Shown: in pieces, positions 23,061-30,910 of the stretch | How positions within the stretch are numbered: position 1 is the stretch's first letter | Layout of the letters: each line of letters starts with the position of its first letter | From: CAYPZU01 sp964415395 | GTDB taxonomy: Bacteria > Chlamydiota > Chlamydiia > Chlamydiales > SM23-39 | Reading direction: 5' to 3' | DNA: 64,000 nt | Assembly (NCBI GenBank): GCA_964415395.1 | Contig: CAYPZU010000003.1 | Coordinates: 5,927 to 69,926 of the forward strand | Position numbers and translations under genes: made by a program | Notes under the pieces: model-generated | Database searches by the model: none | Told to the model about the DNA's origin: nothing | Seen by the model: the letters and a program-made list of their open reading frames with translations, nothing else

Positions 23061-25664
23061 TTATCTCGATTCAACGAGCTGCCCGCCTTCGTAATAAAGC
23101 ACGGTGACATGGCCGTCCTTATCAAACTTCTTCTTCTCGCCTTCAGGCGTGTCGTAGACGAAAGTCTGCTCTAGATAAGGGCTTCCGTCGTCGTAATACT
23201 TGTTGAACTTTCCATGGCGGAGATTGTCCTGGTATTCGGCTTCGAAGACAAGAACGCCTTCCGGGTTCCAGCTTTGCGCCAGACCGTCCAAGAGATCGTT
23301 CCGGTAGCAGAAGATCGATGCGAGCCGTCCGTTTTCATGGTATGTTTTTTCTTCGCCTTCCCGCTTATCGTCCATGTAATACGTTTCGCGGTAGACAGCC
23401 CCATTGGGGAAATATTGGACAAAGTATCCATTTTTCTTGTCTCCGGAAAACTCGATTGTCGCGCTGAGTTTTCCTTCTAGATTGTACGCGCGGGCGAGCC
23501 CTTGTTTCTGGCCGTTCACGTAAGGAGTTTCTGCGACCTTCATTCCTTTATCCGTGTATTCTGAAGCCAATCCTTCGATCTGGTCATTCACGAATTCGAT
23601 TTCGAGCGCCTTATGTTTTTCCCCTTTGGGATTCGGAGGATAGTAAACTGTATGAGGCCCGTTTTTCAGGTTGCCGCTGTAGAAGGTAACAACTTCTTTT
23701 CCGTCCTGGCTTCTCTGAAAGAACCGTCCCTCGAGCTTGCCGAGAACATAATTGGCTTCTTCCACGAGGTTCCCCTGAGGATCCCACATCTGCTTCGAAC
23801 CGTTGACTAACCCGTGTTCATAAGCGAGCTGGGCCTGGAGTTTGCCTCCTTCATAGAAGGTTTTCTCGACCCCATGCAGCTTCCCTTCGTCGTCATACTG
23901 GAAGTAATGGGCAAGGCGGTCGGCATCTTTCTGCCCAGACGCCGTCTTCGGATAGTAGGTGAGGTGTTCTCCTACAGGCTTTCCCTCTTTGAAGCGCTGG
24001 ATCGACTGGATCGAGCCGTCGGCATACCAGGAAAGGGCCTCCCCATCCATTCCGTCATCTTTAAATGAGGCGAACCGCTCTGGATTCCCATTCTGGTGAT
24101 ACCATTCGTGCTTGCCTGTTTTCTTCCCCTTCTCGAAGTGGAATTTGGTTTTAATCTGATCCTGGCCCCACCAGGTCAAAACAGTTCCCTCGAGCTGGTC
24201 TTTATCGAAAAAGGCTTCAAATACCGGAGCCCCTTTCTCATTCCATTCGCGATGCCATCCCTGCTTGAGGCCGAAGGCGAATTCGGCTCTGCTTTTCAGC
24301 TGGCCGTTTTCATACCACTCGCTCTGGACGCCATCAGGATGGTCAGCCTGGAAGTATGCGTCGAGGCGGGCGTTGCCGTTCGCGTACCATTCGCCCATCT
24401 GCCCATCTTTGAGGCCTTCAGAGAAATGGACTCTGCGGGCCAAAACGCCGTTTTCGTGCCACTCTTCATGCAGCCCGTCTCTCTGCTGATTTTTGGTGCA
24501 GGTGGAGACTTTGATCTGCCCGGAAGGATAGTATTCTTTCTGTTCCCCTTCGAGCTGGCCGGCGGCATAGTTATATTCTGTCTTCAGCGTCCCGTCCGGA
24601 TACCACTCTAAAAAGGGGCCGTCCAAACGTTCTCCCGCCATCGAGAACTGGCGGATTTTCTGTCCCTGGTCGTCGAATTCGGCGACCGGCTCAAGCAGCT
24701 GGCCCTTCGCATCGAAATGGGCGATATACGCTGCCGCGCCGTTCGGGTGGTTGCGCCAGTGTTTCCCCTGCGGGCGGCCCTCGGCGAACATCCCTTCGCC
24801 AATCAGCACGCCTTCGTCGCTGAAATACTGCTCTTTTCCTTCTTTCTTCCCGTTCCGGAAATTGACCCTGTAGGCCTCTTTGCCGTTAGCGTGGTACCGG
24901 ATATGGAGGCCGACCGGCTGCCCTTCGCGGAAATCGACGACTTCGATCACGTTTCTCTGCTCGTCATAGCCGATCAGCGCAGGATTTTTCCCGTCTCCGT
25001 GCAGCATCCCCTGGAAAAACTGCCGCTGCAGTTTCAACAGGCCGGAAGCGAACCACTCGATCGCCGTCCCATGGACTTTTCCGTTTTTGTGCGGAAGAAC
25101 TGCCGCTTTGGAGCCATTCTCATAATATTGGACGACATCCCCCTCCAGTTTCCCCTCTTCGTAGCTGGCTGTTTCTTTGATCTCGCCGCTTTCGTAAAAA
25201 GATTGAGCGGTTCCGTTCAATACTCCATCTCGATAGAAGACTGAAGTCTGAACCTTGCCGCTCGGGTAGAATGTTTTGCATTCGCCGGAGAGCTGGCCAA
25301 GTTCATAGCCGGAAATTTTAGCCAGCTTCCCATCCGCTGAAAATTCTACGCGGGCGCCATGGGGAACAAGAGTCGAGTTCCACTGTTTTGCCGCAGCGGA
25401 ATCCTCATCGACTGTGGCGATATCCATTTCAGACTGGATCCGGTTGTTTTCGAAAAAGACAACCTGCTTAACCGGGCGCTCGCCATCGAGATTGGGTTCA
25501 TAGAATAGAACCGTCTGGGGCGTTCCCTGCGGGTAGGATTGGACGATGTCGAATCTCCAGTTCGGCTGGCGGGGCTTCAGAGAAACAGCCGTTTGGGGAG
25601 GATTGGGCGCTTCCGCTGAAAGGGCGGCTGTGCAAAGGGTCAAAGCGACTAAAATCTTCTTCAT
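23061..25664 (-). CDS. Exported YwqK/MORN_2-repeat protein
   Basis: An 867-residue protein with a signal peptide when started at ATG 25664 (MKKILVALTLCTAALSAEA). From about residue 60 to the end it consists of roughly thirty ~23-residue repeats of the type WYPDGTLKTEYNYAAGQLEG, i.e. aromatic-aromatic-x-(N/D/S)G-x-(L/I)... ending G-x-x-x-G, the MORN_2 or YwqK-antitoxin-type repeat. Such repeats form extended beta-hairpin ladders. Predicted to be periplasmic or surface exposed. No enzyme motif is present, and despite the repeat name no toxin partner is nearby. Terminated by the hairpin at 23013-23037. Confidence 0.85.
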   Translation of the reverse strand: MKKILVALTLCTAALSAEAPNPPQTAVSLKPRQPNWRFDIVQSYPQGTPQTVLFYEPNLDGERPVKQVVFFENNRIQSEMDIATVDEDSAAAKQWNSTLVPHGARVEFSADGKLAKISGYELGQLSGECKTFYPSGKVQTSVFYRDGVLNGTAQSFYESGEIKETASYEEGKLEGDVVQYYENGSKAAVLPHKNGKVHGTAIEWFASGLLKLQRQFFQGMLHGDGKNPALIGYDEQRNVIEVVDFREGQPVGLHIRYHANGKEAYRVNFRNGKKEGKEQYFSDEGVLIGEGMFAEGRPQGKHWRNHPNGAAAYIAHFDAKGQLLEPVAEFDDQGQKIRQFSMAGERLDGPFLEWYPDGTLKTEYNYAAGQLEGEQKEYYPSGQIKVSTCTKNQQRDGLHEEWHENGVLARRVHFSEGLKDGQMGEWYANGNARLDAYFQADHPDGVQSEWYENGQLKSRAEFAFGLKQGWHREWNEKGAPVFEAFFDKDQLEGTVLTWWGQDQIKTKFHFEKGKKTGKHEWYHQNGNPERFASFKDDGMDGEALSWYADGSIQSIQRFKEGKPVGEHLTYYPKTASGQKDADRLAHYFQYDDEGKLHGVEKTFYEGGKLQAQLAYEHGLVNGSKQMWDPQGNLVEEANYVLGKLEGRFFQRSQDGKEVVTFYSGNLKNGPHTVYYPPNPKGEKHKALEIEFVNDQIEGLASEYTDKGMKVAETPYVNGQKQGLARAYNLEGKLSATIEFSGDKKNGYFVQYFPNGAVYRETYYMDDKREGEEKTYHENGRLASIFCYRNDLLDGLAQSWNPEGVLVFEAEYQDNLRHGKFNKYYDDGSPYLEQTFVYDTPEGEKKKFDKDGHVTVLYYEGGQLVESR

Positions 25665-25802
25665 AGATGTTCCACGCTTTTTTCTTGAGTTGAGTTGGAG
25701 GTTCAAGAGTAGAAAAAACTCCAAATTTTCACAAGGTTATCATCCGAATGCTGCATTAATTTCTTGAAATCTGAGCCGATTTCCGTAAAATCTTCGACCC
25801 TT

Positions 25803-26561
25803 ATGAGTTTGGAAGTCGATTCAGTCCGCTTTTGTTCTGCAATTCCAGGGATTGCTCCCTTTTCCATAAAAGCCCGCGCTCCCAAAGGGCTTCTCCAGGG
25901 AAAAGATATTCTCGAAACGCCTCCGCAGCATCAAAAGCCGCCGCTCCTGCAGCGCGGGGCGATGGCGTTCGGACTTCTCGTCGTCCACGCTTTCACTTTG
26001 GGATACCGCCTTCTCTGCTGGATCCGCGACGCGGCTTGCGGCCCCTGCCGGCAAAGAAAGCTCTACAAGCAGCTTCTTCTCGCTGCGAAACAGGGGAAAG
26101 CGGAGACGTTCATCAAGGCGAATGCGCACCACCCCCACTTTGCAGGCTTTTTGATGCAGGAGCTGGAGGCGATGCCGGAACTCCATCCTCATTTGGAGGA
26201 AATCGTAAAAGGAGCGAATGTCCGGATCAAAGGAGATCAGGGGTTTTTCTGCTCTCATTGGCGCAAGCATCCGGAAGCGCGCCGGAGAATCTCTTCCCAT
26301 AAATATCAGGAGAAACACTGCTATGAGCTTCATCATTTCGTCTTTTGGCTCGACCCCAAAGGGCACACCCGCTTCCAGCTTCAAAAATCCCCTTTAAAAG
26401 GGCTCCGCAGCTGCATCGAGCACCTGATCGATCTGCTCCGCTACCGGAGAGACAACCGGCAGCAGGGACCGGCCGGATCTTCTCCCCGCACAGAAACTCA
26501 CTGCATCACGGTAGATATTGATCCTCAAGACTATGCGACGCGGCGTCCGATTCAAATCTGA
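25803..26561 (+). CDS. Hypothetical protein, possibly membrane-associated
   Basis: A 252-residue protein from ATG 25803 (another in-frame ATG at 25764 adds 13). A hydrophobic stretch at about 55-75 (AMAFGLLVVHAFTLGYRLLCWI) is followed by a Cys/basic cluster (RDAACGPCRQRKLYKQ) and a helical and His-rich region. The C-terminus is charged. Divergent from the YwqK-repeat gene and 39 bases before the carbonic anhydrase gene. No family recognised; a hydrophobic hairpin with soluble tails is compatible with a chlamydial membrane effector, but this is only a possibility. Confidence 0.6.
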   Translation: MSLEVDSVRFCSAIPGIAPFSIKARAPKGLLQGKDILETPPQHQKPPLLQRGAMAFGLLVVHAFTLGYRLLCWIRDAACGPCRQRKLYKQLLLAAKQGKAETFIKANAHHPHFAGFLMQELEAMPELHPHLEEIVKGANVRIKGDQGFFCSHWRKHPEARRRISSHKYQEKHCYELHHFVFWLDPKGHTRFQLQKSPLKGLRSCIEHLIDLLRYRRDNRQQGPAGSSPRTETHCITVDIDPQDYATRRPIQI

Positions 26562-26600
26562 CGCCTTCCCTCCCTTCCTTTCTTGTGGTATACTGACGCC

Positions 26601-27257
26601 ATGAGAAAGCTGATCCAGGGTATTGTAGATTTTAGAAAAGGGCTGACTGAAGAGCGGCGGGAACTATTTGCCAAACTCGCTCTTGGTCAGAAACCCGACG
26701 CCCTCTTTATCGCCTGTTCGGACAGCAGGGTCGTCCCGAATCTCTTCGCTTCGACGAACCCGGGAGATCTTTTCGTCATCCGGAATATCGGCAACCTGGT
26801 TCCTCCTCCGACTCCAACCGAGGAAGACAACAGCGTCCCGGCGGCGATCGAGTTTTCCCTCTCGACGCTCAATGTTTCGAACATCATCGTCTGCGGACAT
26901 TCCGACTGCGGGGCTATGCACGCCCTCGTAGCCGGAATCGACACGGTTTGCTGCCCTCACCTTAAGTCCTGGCTTAAATACGGCGAAGAATCCCGAAGGA
27001 AAGTTGAAAGCGGAATGATTCTCGACCCTTCGCTCACCGTGGAAAACCAGATTTCCCAAATGAACGTCGTCGAACAGATGGAGCATATAAAGAGCTACCC
27101 CTCTGTGCAGGAGCGGATGGAGAAAAAAAAGCTCGGAGTCCACGGCCTCTGGTTCGATATCGCGCACGCCGATGTCTATTGCTACGAGCAAAACCAGAAC
27201 CGCTTCGTTCTCATCGATGAAGAAGAAGCGGATCAGATCTTTAAACGACTCAATTGA
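26601..27257 (+). CDS. Cytoplasmic beta-carbonic anhydrase
   Basis: A 218-residue enzyme without signal peptide. Zinc and catalytic residues are in IACSDSRVVPNLF and CGHSDCGAMHALV; ASTNPGDLFVIRNIGNLVPP is the family signature, and HGLWFDIAHADVYCYEQ closes the fold. It catalyses CO2/bicarbonate interconversion, feeding carboxylation reactions. Its sequence differs clearly from the exported paralogue at 14605-15201. The 3' end overlaps the convergent pseudopilin gene by eight bases. Confidence 0.92.
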   Translation: MRKLIQGIVDFRKGLTEERRELFAKLALGQKPDALFIACSDSRVVPNLFASTNPGDLFVIRNIGNLVPPPTPTEEDNSVPAAIEFSLSTLNVSNIIVCGHSDCGAMHALVAGIDTVCCPHLKSWLKYGEESRRKVESGMILDPSLTVENQISQMNVVEQMEHIKSYPSVQERMEKKKLGVHGLWFDIAHADVYCYEQNQNRFVLIDEEEADQIFKRLN

Positions 27258-27738
27258 CCTCGTCCGGGTGGATAGGCCCGAGCTTTTCCCCCTCTTCAAC
27301 AAGGAAAATCTGCGGCAGATCCCACTCTTCTTTCAGAGCATATTTCTCTTCGCGGAAAAGAAGTTTCCCTTCGGGATGAATTTTCCCGGACGCAAAAAAA
27401 TCGATCGGAATTTCCTCCAGCTTTTTCCCATTCAGCAGGATCGAGCCGATCTCGATTTTCAGCGGCGCGAATTTCCCCATGCGGGAACTGTCGACGCATC
27501 TCAGTTCGAAGACCCAGCCCTTGTTCTCCTTCCGCAAAACCCCGCTCCAGTCGGTCTGCGTCGAGGCGGCAAGCCTCTGGCACACCAAACAGCGGGAGCG
27601 GAGCCGGTCGAGATCGGAACGGAATTTCCTCTTCAAAAGGGCGTCTCTCATTTTCCACCCAGTCAGCCCGCTGGCGATGAGAAGGAGAGAAATGGCGATC
27701 ATCCACTCAAGAAGGGTAAACGAGCGCTTATTCCTCAT
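27250..27738 (-). CDS. Type II secretion pseudopilin-like protein
   Basis: A 162-residue protein with a class III prepilin signal: short basic leader RNKRS then FTLLEWMIAISLLLIASGLTGW. Glu+5 is present but Ser stands at -1 instead of the usual Gly. The rest is a small soluble domain. It probably forms part of the T2SS pseudopilus tip or shaft (GspH/I-type position), but the subtype is not clear. Last gene of the gsp cluster; overlaps the gspG stop region by 11 bases. Confidence 0.75.
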   Translation of the reverse strand: MRNKRSFTLLEWMIAISLLLIASGLTGWKMRDALLKRKFRSDLDRLRSRCLVCQRLAASTQTDWSGVLRKENKGWVFELRCVDSSRMGKFAPLKIEIGSILLNGKKLEEIPIDFFASGKIHPEGKLLFREEKYALKEEWDLPQIFLVEEGEKLGPIHPDEVN

Positions 27739-28135
27739 TCGAATCGGAGGTCTCTACGGAGATCCCCTTCTTCTTGTTGTACTTCTCGAGAGCCTCTGAG
27801 CGGACGAGGAAATCGGACTTGTCCTTGCTGACCGTGATCTGGAATGGATTTTTCCAGCCGTCGAGAACAAGCCGATCCGGATCTTTCGCCAGGCCGGAGC
27901 GCTTGAGATATTCAGCTGGCTTTTTCGCAATCGCCTCGGCGTCGGCTTTTTCTTCGGAAGCGAGGCAGATGAGGAGGAGGTCGTGAAGCTGTTCTCTCGC
28001 CTGTTCGGTTCTAAACGCTCTGCCGCGGTCCAGCGTTCCCCGCATATTATAGCCGATCGCCCCCGTGATGAGGGTGATGATGAAAATCACAATCATGATT
28101 TCGAGGAGCGTTAAAGACCGTTTTTTCTTCTTCAT
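27728..28135 (-). CDS. gspG: Major pseudopilin GspG
   Basis: A 135-residue protein. The ATG at 28135 has AGGTG nine bases upstream; longer frames run backwards into gspF. Prepilin signal KKKKRS / LTLLEIMIVIFIITLITGAIGYNM with Glu+5 and Ser at -1. The C-terminal part has VLDGWKNPFQIT, the loop region (DxWGxP-type) typical of GspG. Pseudopilus assembly pushes folded proteins through the GspD secretin. Matches CT569 in gene order (recalled). Confidence 0.88.
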   Translation of the reverse strand: MKKKKRSLTLLEIMIVIFIITLITGAIGYNMRGTLDRGRAFRTEQAREQLHDLLLICLASEEKADAEAIAKKPAEYLKRSGLAKDPDRLVLDGWKNPFQITVSKDKSDFLVRSEALEKYNKKKGISVETSDSNEE

Positions 28136-28155
28136 GGAATCACCTAGTAAAACAA

Positions 28156-29343
28156 TTATCCTGTTGCAAACGAACTGACGTCGGTCAGCGGTATGAGTAC
28201 GGAGAGGAGGACGAAGCCGATAATCGCTCCTAAAACAAGCAGCAGCACGGGCTGGGCCACTGTCGTAAAATGAGCGAGCGATCGCTCGAGTTCTTCTTCG
28301 TAGATTTGGGCGATCTGCCCCATCATGAACGGAAGCTTTCCCCCTTCTTCCGCGATCCCGAGCATCCGGGGAATCAGCGAGGGGATGAGCGGATGGTTCT
28401 GGAAAGGCGCATAGAGCGGCTCTCCTTGCGAAATTTTCTCCTCGGCTTCCAGGACAACCGCTTCCAGAAGGGGATGCTTCATTACAATCCGCGCTTGGCT
28501 GAAGGCCGCGATAACGGGCAATCCTCCTTCGAGAAGAGTCGCGGCAGCCCGGCAGAAGCGGACAAAAGCGACTTTCGCAAAAAGGGTCTTCAGAAAGGGG
28601 AGCTGATAGGAAAGGCGGGACAATTTTCCGCGCCATTTAGGGGAAACGTAGGCAAAGGCCGCAGCTCCCGCTAAAGAGAGGCAGAAAAATAGAAGAACCG
28701 TTTTTCCGTTGCAAGCGAGCGCGCTTGCGGCAAACACGATCCGCGTGAAGGGATGGAGATCGCGCCCATCGAAAAGCTCTCTTAAGGAAGGAATGACAAA
28801 AAATAAAAGGGAAGAGAGGACGACGAGGCAAAAGCCAGAGAGGAGAGCTGGGTACATCAGCGCCGAAACGAGTTGTTTTTTCACTTCGATCTGCCGCGAA
28901 AGAAGCTGCGCCAGTTCATTCAGAGCTGAACTCAAGCGGCCTGTCTTTTCCGCATTGGCTACCATTCCCACATACAAAAGATCGAAACTCCCTGGATGGG
29001 ACGCAAGGCTTTGGGAAAACGACTGGCCGCTCCGCACCCGATCGCAAAGATCGAGCAGAAAACGGTGGGGTTTCTGCCCCTGGTATTTCTCTTCCAAAGC
29101 GGAGAGCGACTCGAAAAGGGGAAGCCCTGCCTGCAAAAGACGGGTCAGCTCCCGCGTAAGGTTTAAAACTTCGGCCTTCGAGAGCGCCGTTTTTTTCTGC
29201 TTTTCGCTGAGCGGATCAATCCGGATTGCGGCGATTTCGCGCCGGATGAGCTTGAGTTTGGCTTCCTGGATATTGTCAGCATCGACCGTCCCGGAGATTT
29301 TTTTTCCTCTTCCCGTGAGGGCCAGGTAGCGGTAAAGCGGCAT
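28156..29343 (-). CDS. gspF: Type II secretion inner-membrane platform protein GspF
   Basis: A 395-residue protein with the three-helix architecture of GspF/PilC: a cytoplasmic first domain (LTRELTRLLQAGLPLFESLSALEE about 60-85), two membrane helices at about 160-185 and 210-235, a repeat of the domain (FCRAAATLLEGGLPVIAAFSQAR) and a final helix (VLLLVLGAIIGFVLLSVLIPL). It couples the GspE ATPase to pseudopilus growth. Four bases after gspE. Confidence 0.93.
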   Translation of the reverse strand: MPLYRYLALTGRGKKISGTVDADNIQEAKLKLIRREIAAIRIDPLSEKQKKTALSKAEVLNLTRELTRLLQAGLPLFESLSALEEKYQGQKPHRFLLDLCDRVRSGQSFSQSLASHPGSFDLLYVGMVANAEKTGRLSSALNELAQLLSRQIEVKKQLVSALMYPALLSGFCLVVLSSLLFFVIPSLRELFDGRDLHPFTRIVFAASALACNGKTVLLFFCLSLAGAAAFAYVSPKWRGKLSRLSYQLPFLKTLFAKVAFVRFCRAAATLLEGGLPVIAAFSQARIVMKHPLLEAVVLEAEEKISQGEPLYAPFQNHPLIPSLIPRMLGIAEEGGKLPFMMGQIAQIYEEELERSLAHFTTVAQPVLLLVLGAIIGFVLLSVLIPLTDVSSFATG

Positions 29344-29346
29344 CGC

Positions 29347-30903
29347 CTACTCCCTTCCCTGGTCGATGCGCGTAACGCGCAAGAGTTCTGCGCTCGTGGT
29401 CGTCCCCTGGACAACCAGCCTAAGCCCCTGCTCGAATAATCCCGCCATATCCTGCGCGAGCGCCACGCGCCGCAGCTCTTCCGCATCCTGGCTTTTCAAA
29501 ACCTGCGTCTTGATCCGCGCCGTTACCGGCATCAGCTCGTAGATCCCGCAGCGCCCCTTATACCCGGTCCCAAAACACGCAGCGCAGCCCTTCCCTCTAT
29601 AGAGTTTTTCCGCGGCGTCTTTTTTTATGCCCAGTTCCGCAAGCTCTTCCGAAGAGGGAGTATAGCTCGTCTTGCATCCGCTGCAAATGCACCGGACGAG
29701 TCTTTGAGCGATGACGCCCAGAATCGAAGAGGCGAGAAGATAGGGCTCGATCCCCATATCGGCAAGACGGGTCAGAGCCGAGGGAGCGTCGTTCGTGTGG
29801 AGGGTGCTGAGAACCAAGTGTCCTGTCAATGAGGCCTGGATCGCGATCTCCGCTGTTTCCCGGTCGCGAATCTCCCCGATCATAATCACATCGGGATCCT
29901 GGCGCAGGATATGGCGCAGCCCGCGGGCGAAATCGAGTTCGATCTTCGAATTGACGTTCATCTGCGAGATTCCCGCCAGCTTGTACTCGACCGGATCCTC
30001 GACCGTGATGATATTCGTATCGGAGCCGTTGATTTCCGAGATCGCGCTGTAGAGCGTCGTCGTCTTCCCGCTCCCCGTAGGCCCCGTCACTAGGACGATC
30101 CCCTCGGGCAGGTTGATCAGCTTCCTGAACGATTTGACGGTCTTCTCATCCATTCCGATCCGGTCAAGCCCCAAAAGGACGTTCCCTTTGTCGAGAATCC
30201 GGAGAACGATCCTCTCCCCGTAAACAATCGGGAGGGTGCTGACGCGGAAATCGATCTCCCGGCCGCCGTGGCGCAGTTTGATCCTTCCGTCCTGAGGCAA
30301 ACGGTGCTCGGCGATATCCATTTTCGCCATCACCTTCACCCGCGTGAGCATTTGCGCCTGGACATCGCGAGGCGGGGCATGCCGTTTAAGCAGCACGCCG
30401 TCGATCCGGTAGCGGACGAGAAGACCTTCTTCAGCCGGCTCGAAATGGACGTCGGACGCCCCCTGCTGAATCGCCTCGACGAGAATCGAATTGATCATCC
30501 GGACGATCGGATTCTGGTCGGCCTGTTCGAGGAGATCGTACCCTTCCAGGGCATCTTCGCTTTGAACCGCCCCTTTGTCGAGGCCGCTGAACAGCTTTTT
30601 CGTCTCTTCTTCTTTCTGGTGGTAACAGCGCTCGATCGCAGATTCTAGGGCGCCTTTGGGGCAATAGATCGGCAGAATCGGTTTTTTGAGAAGAAGGCGG
30701 AGTTCTTCAAGCGATTCGACGTCGAGCGGATCCGCGACGGCGACAATCACCCCTTTCTCATTTTGCTCGATTGGGAGAAGCTTCTTCTGCTTGGCGAAAA
30801 GGTAGGGAACGATCGAAACCCTCTCTTTCACAAAAGCAAATTCGGCCACCTCATCGAAGATGGGGAGGCCGAATCGCTCCGCAATCGCCCGTTCATTGGA
30901 CAT
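29347..30903 (-). CDS. gspE: Type II secretion ATPase GspE
   Basis: A 518-residue cytoplasmic ATPase. Motifs: Walker A GPTGSGKTTTLYSAI (about 257), Asp box ITVEDPVEYKL, Walker B region DPDVIMIGEIRDRETAEIA, His box GHLVLSTLHTNDAPSAL and a C-terminal four-Cys zinc module (CICSGCKTSY ... GCAACFGTGYKGRCGIYEL). The N-terminal domain (FAFVKERVSIVPYLFAKQ, about 20-50) is the T2SSE/PilB_N type. Hydrolyses ATP to drive pseudopilus extension. Confidence 0.95.
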   Translation of the reverse strand: MSNERAIAERFGLPIFDEVAEFAFVKERVSIVPYLFAKQKKLLPIEQNEKGVIVAVADPLDVESLEELRLLLKKPILPIYCPKGALESAIERCYHQKEEETKKLFSGLDKGAVQSEDALEGYDLLEQADQNPIVRMINSILVEAIQQGASDVHFEPAEEGLLVRYRIDGVLLKRHAPPRDVQAQMLTRVKVMAKMDIAEHRLPQDGRIKLRHGGREIDFRVSTLPIVYGERIVLRILDKGNVLLGLDRIGMDEKTVKSFRKLINLPEGIVLVTGPTGSGKTTTLYSAISEINGSDTNIITVEDPVEYKLAGISQMNVNSKIELDFARGLRHILRQDPDVIMIGEIRDRETAEIAIQASLTGHLVLSTLHTNDAPSALTRLADMGIEPYLLASSILGVIAQRLVRCICSGCKTSYTPSSEELAELGIKKDAAEKLYRGKGCAACFGTGYKGRCGIYELMPVTARIKTQVLKSQDAEELRRVALAQDMAGLFEQGLRLVVQGTTTSAELLRVTRIDQGRE

Positions 30904-30910
30904 AGATCAC

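Noticed and set aside
23061..25664. Possible CRISPR array or tandem DNA repeat
   Set aside because: The repeats are protein-level (about 23 residues, degenerate) inside one long reading frame with no identical DNA spacers.
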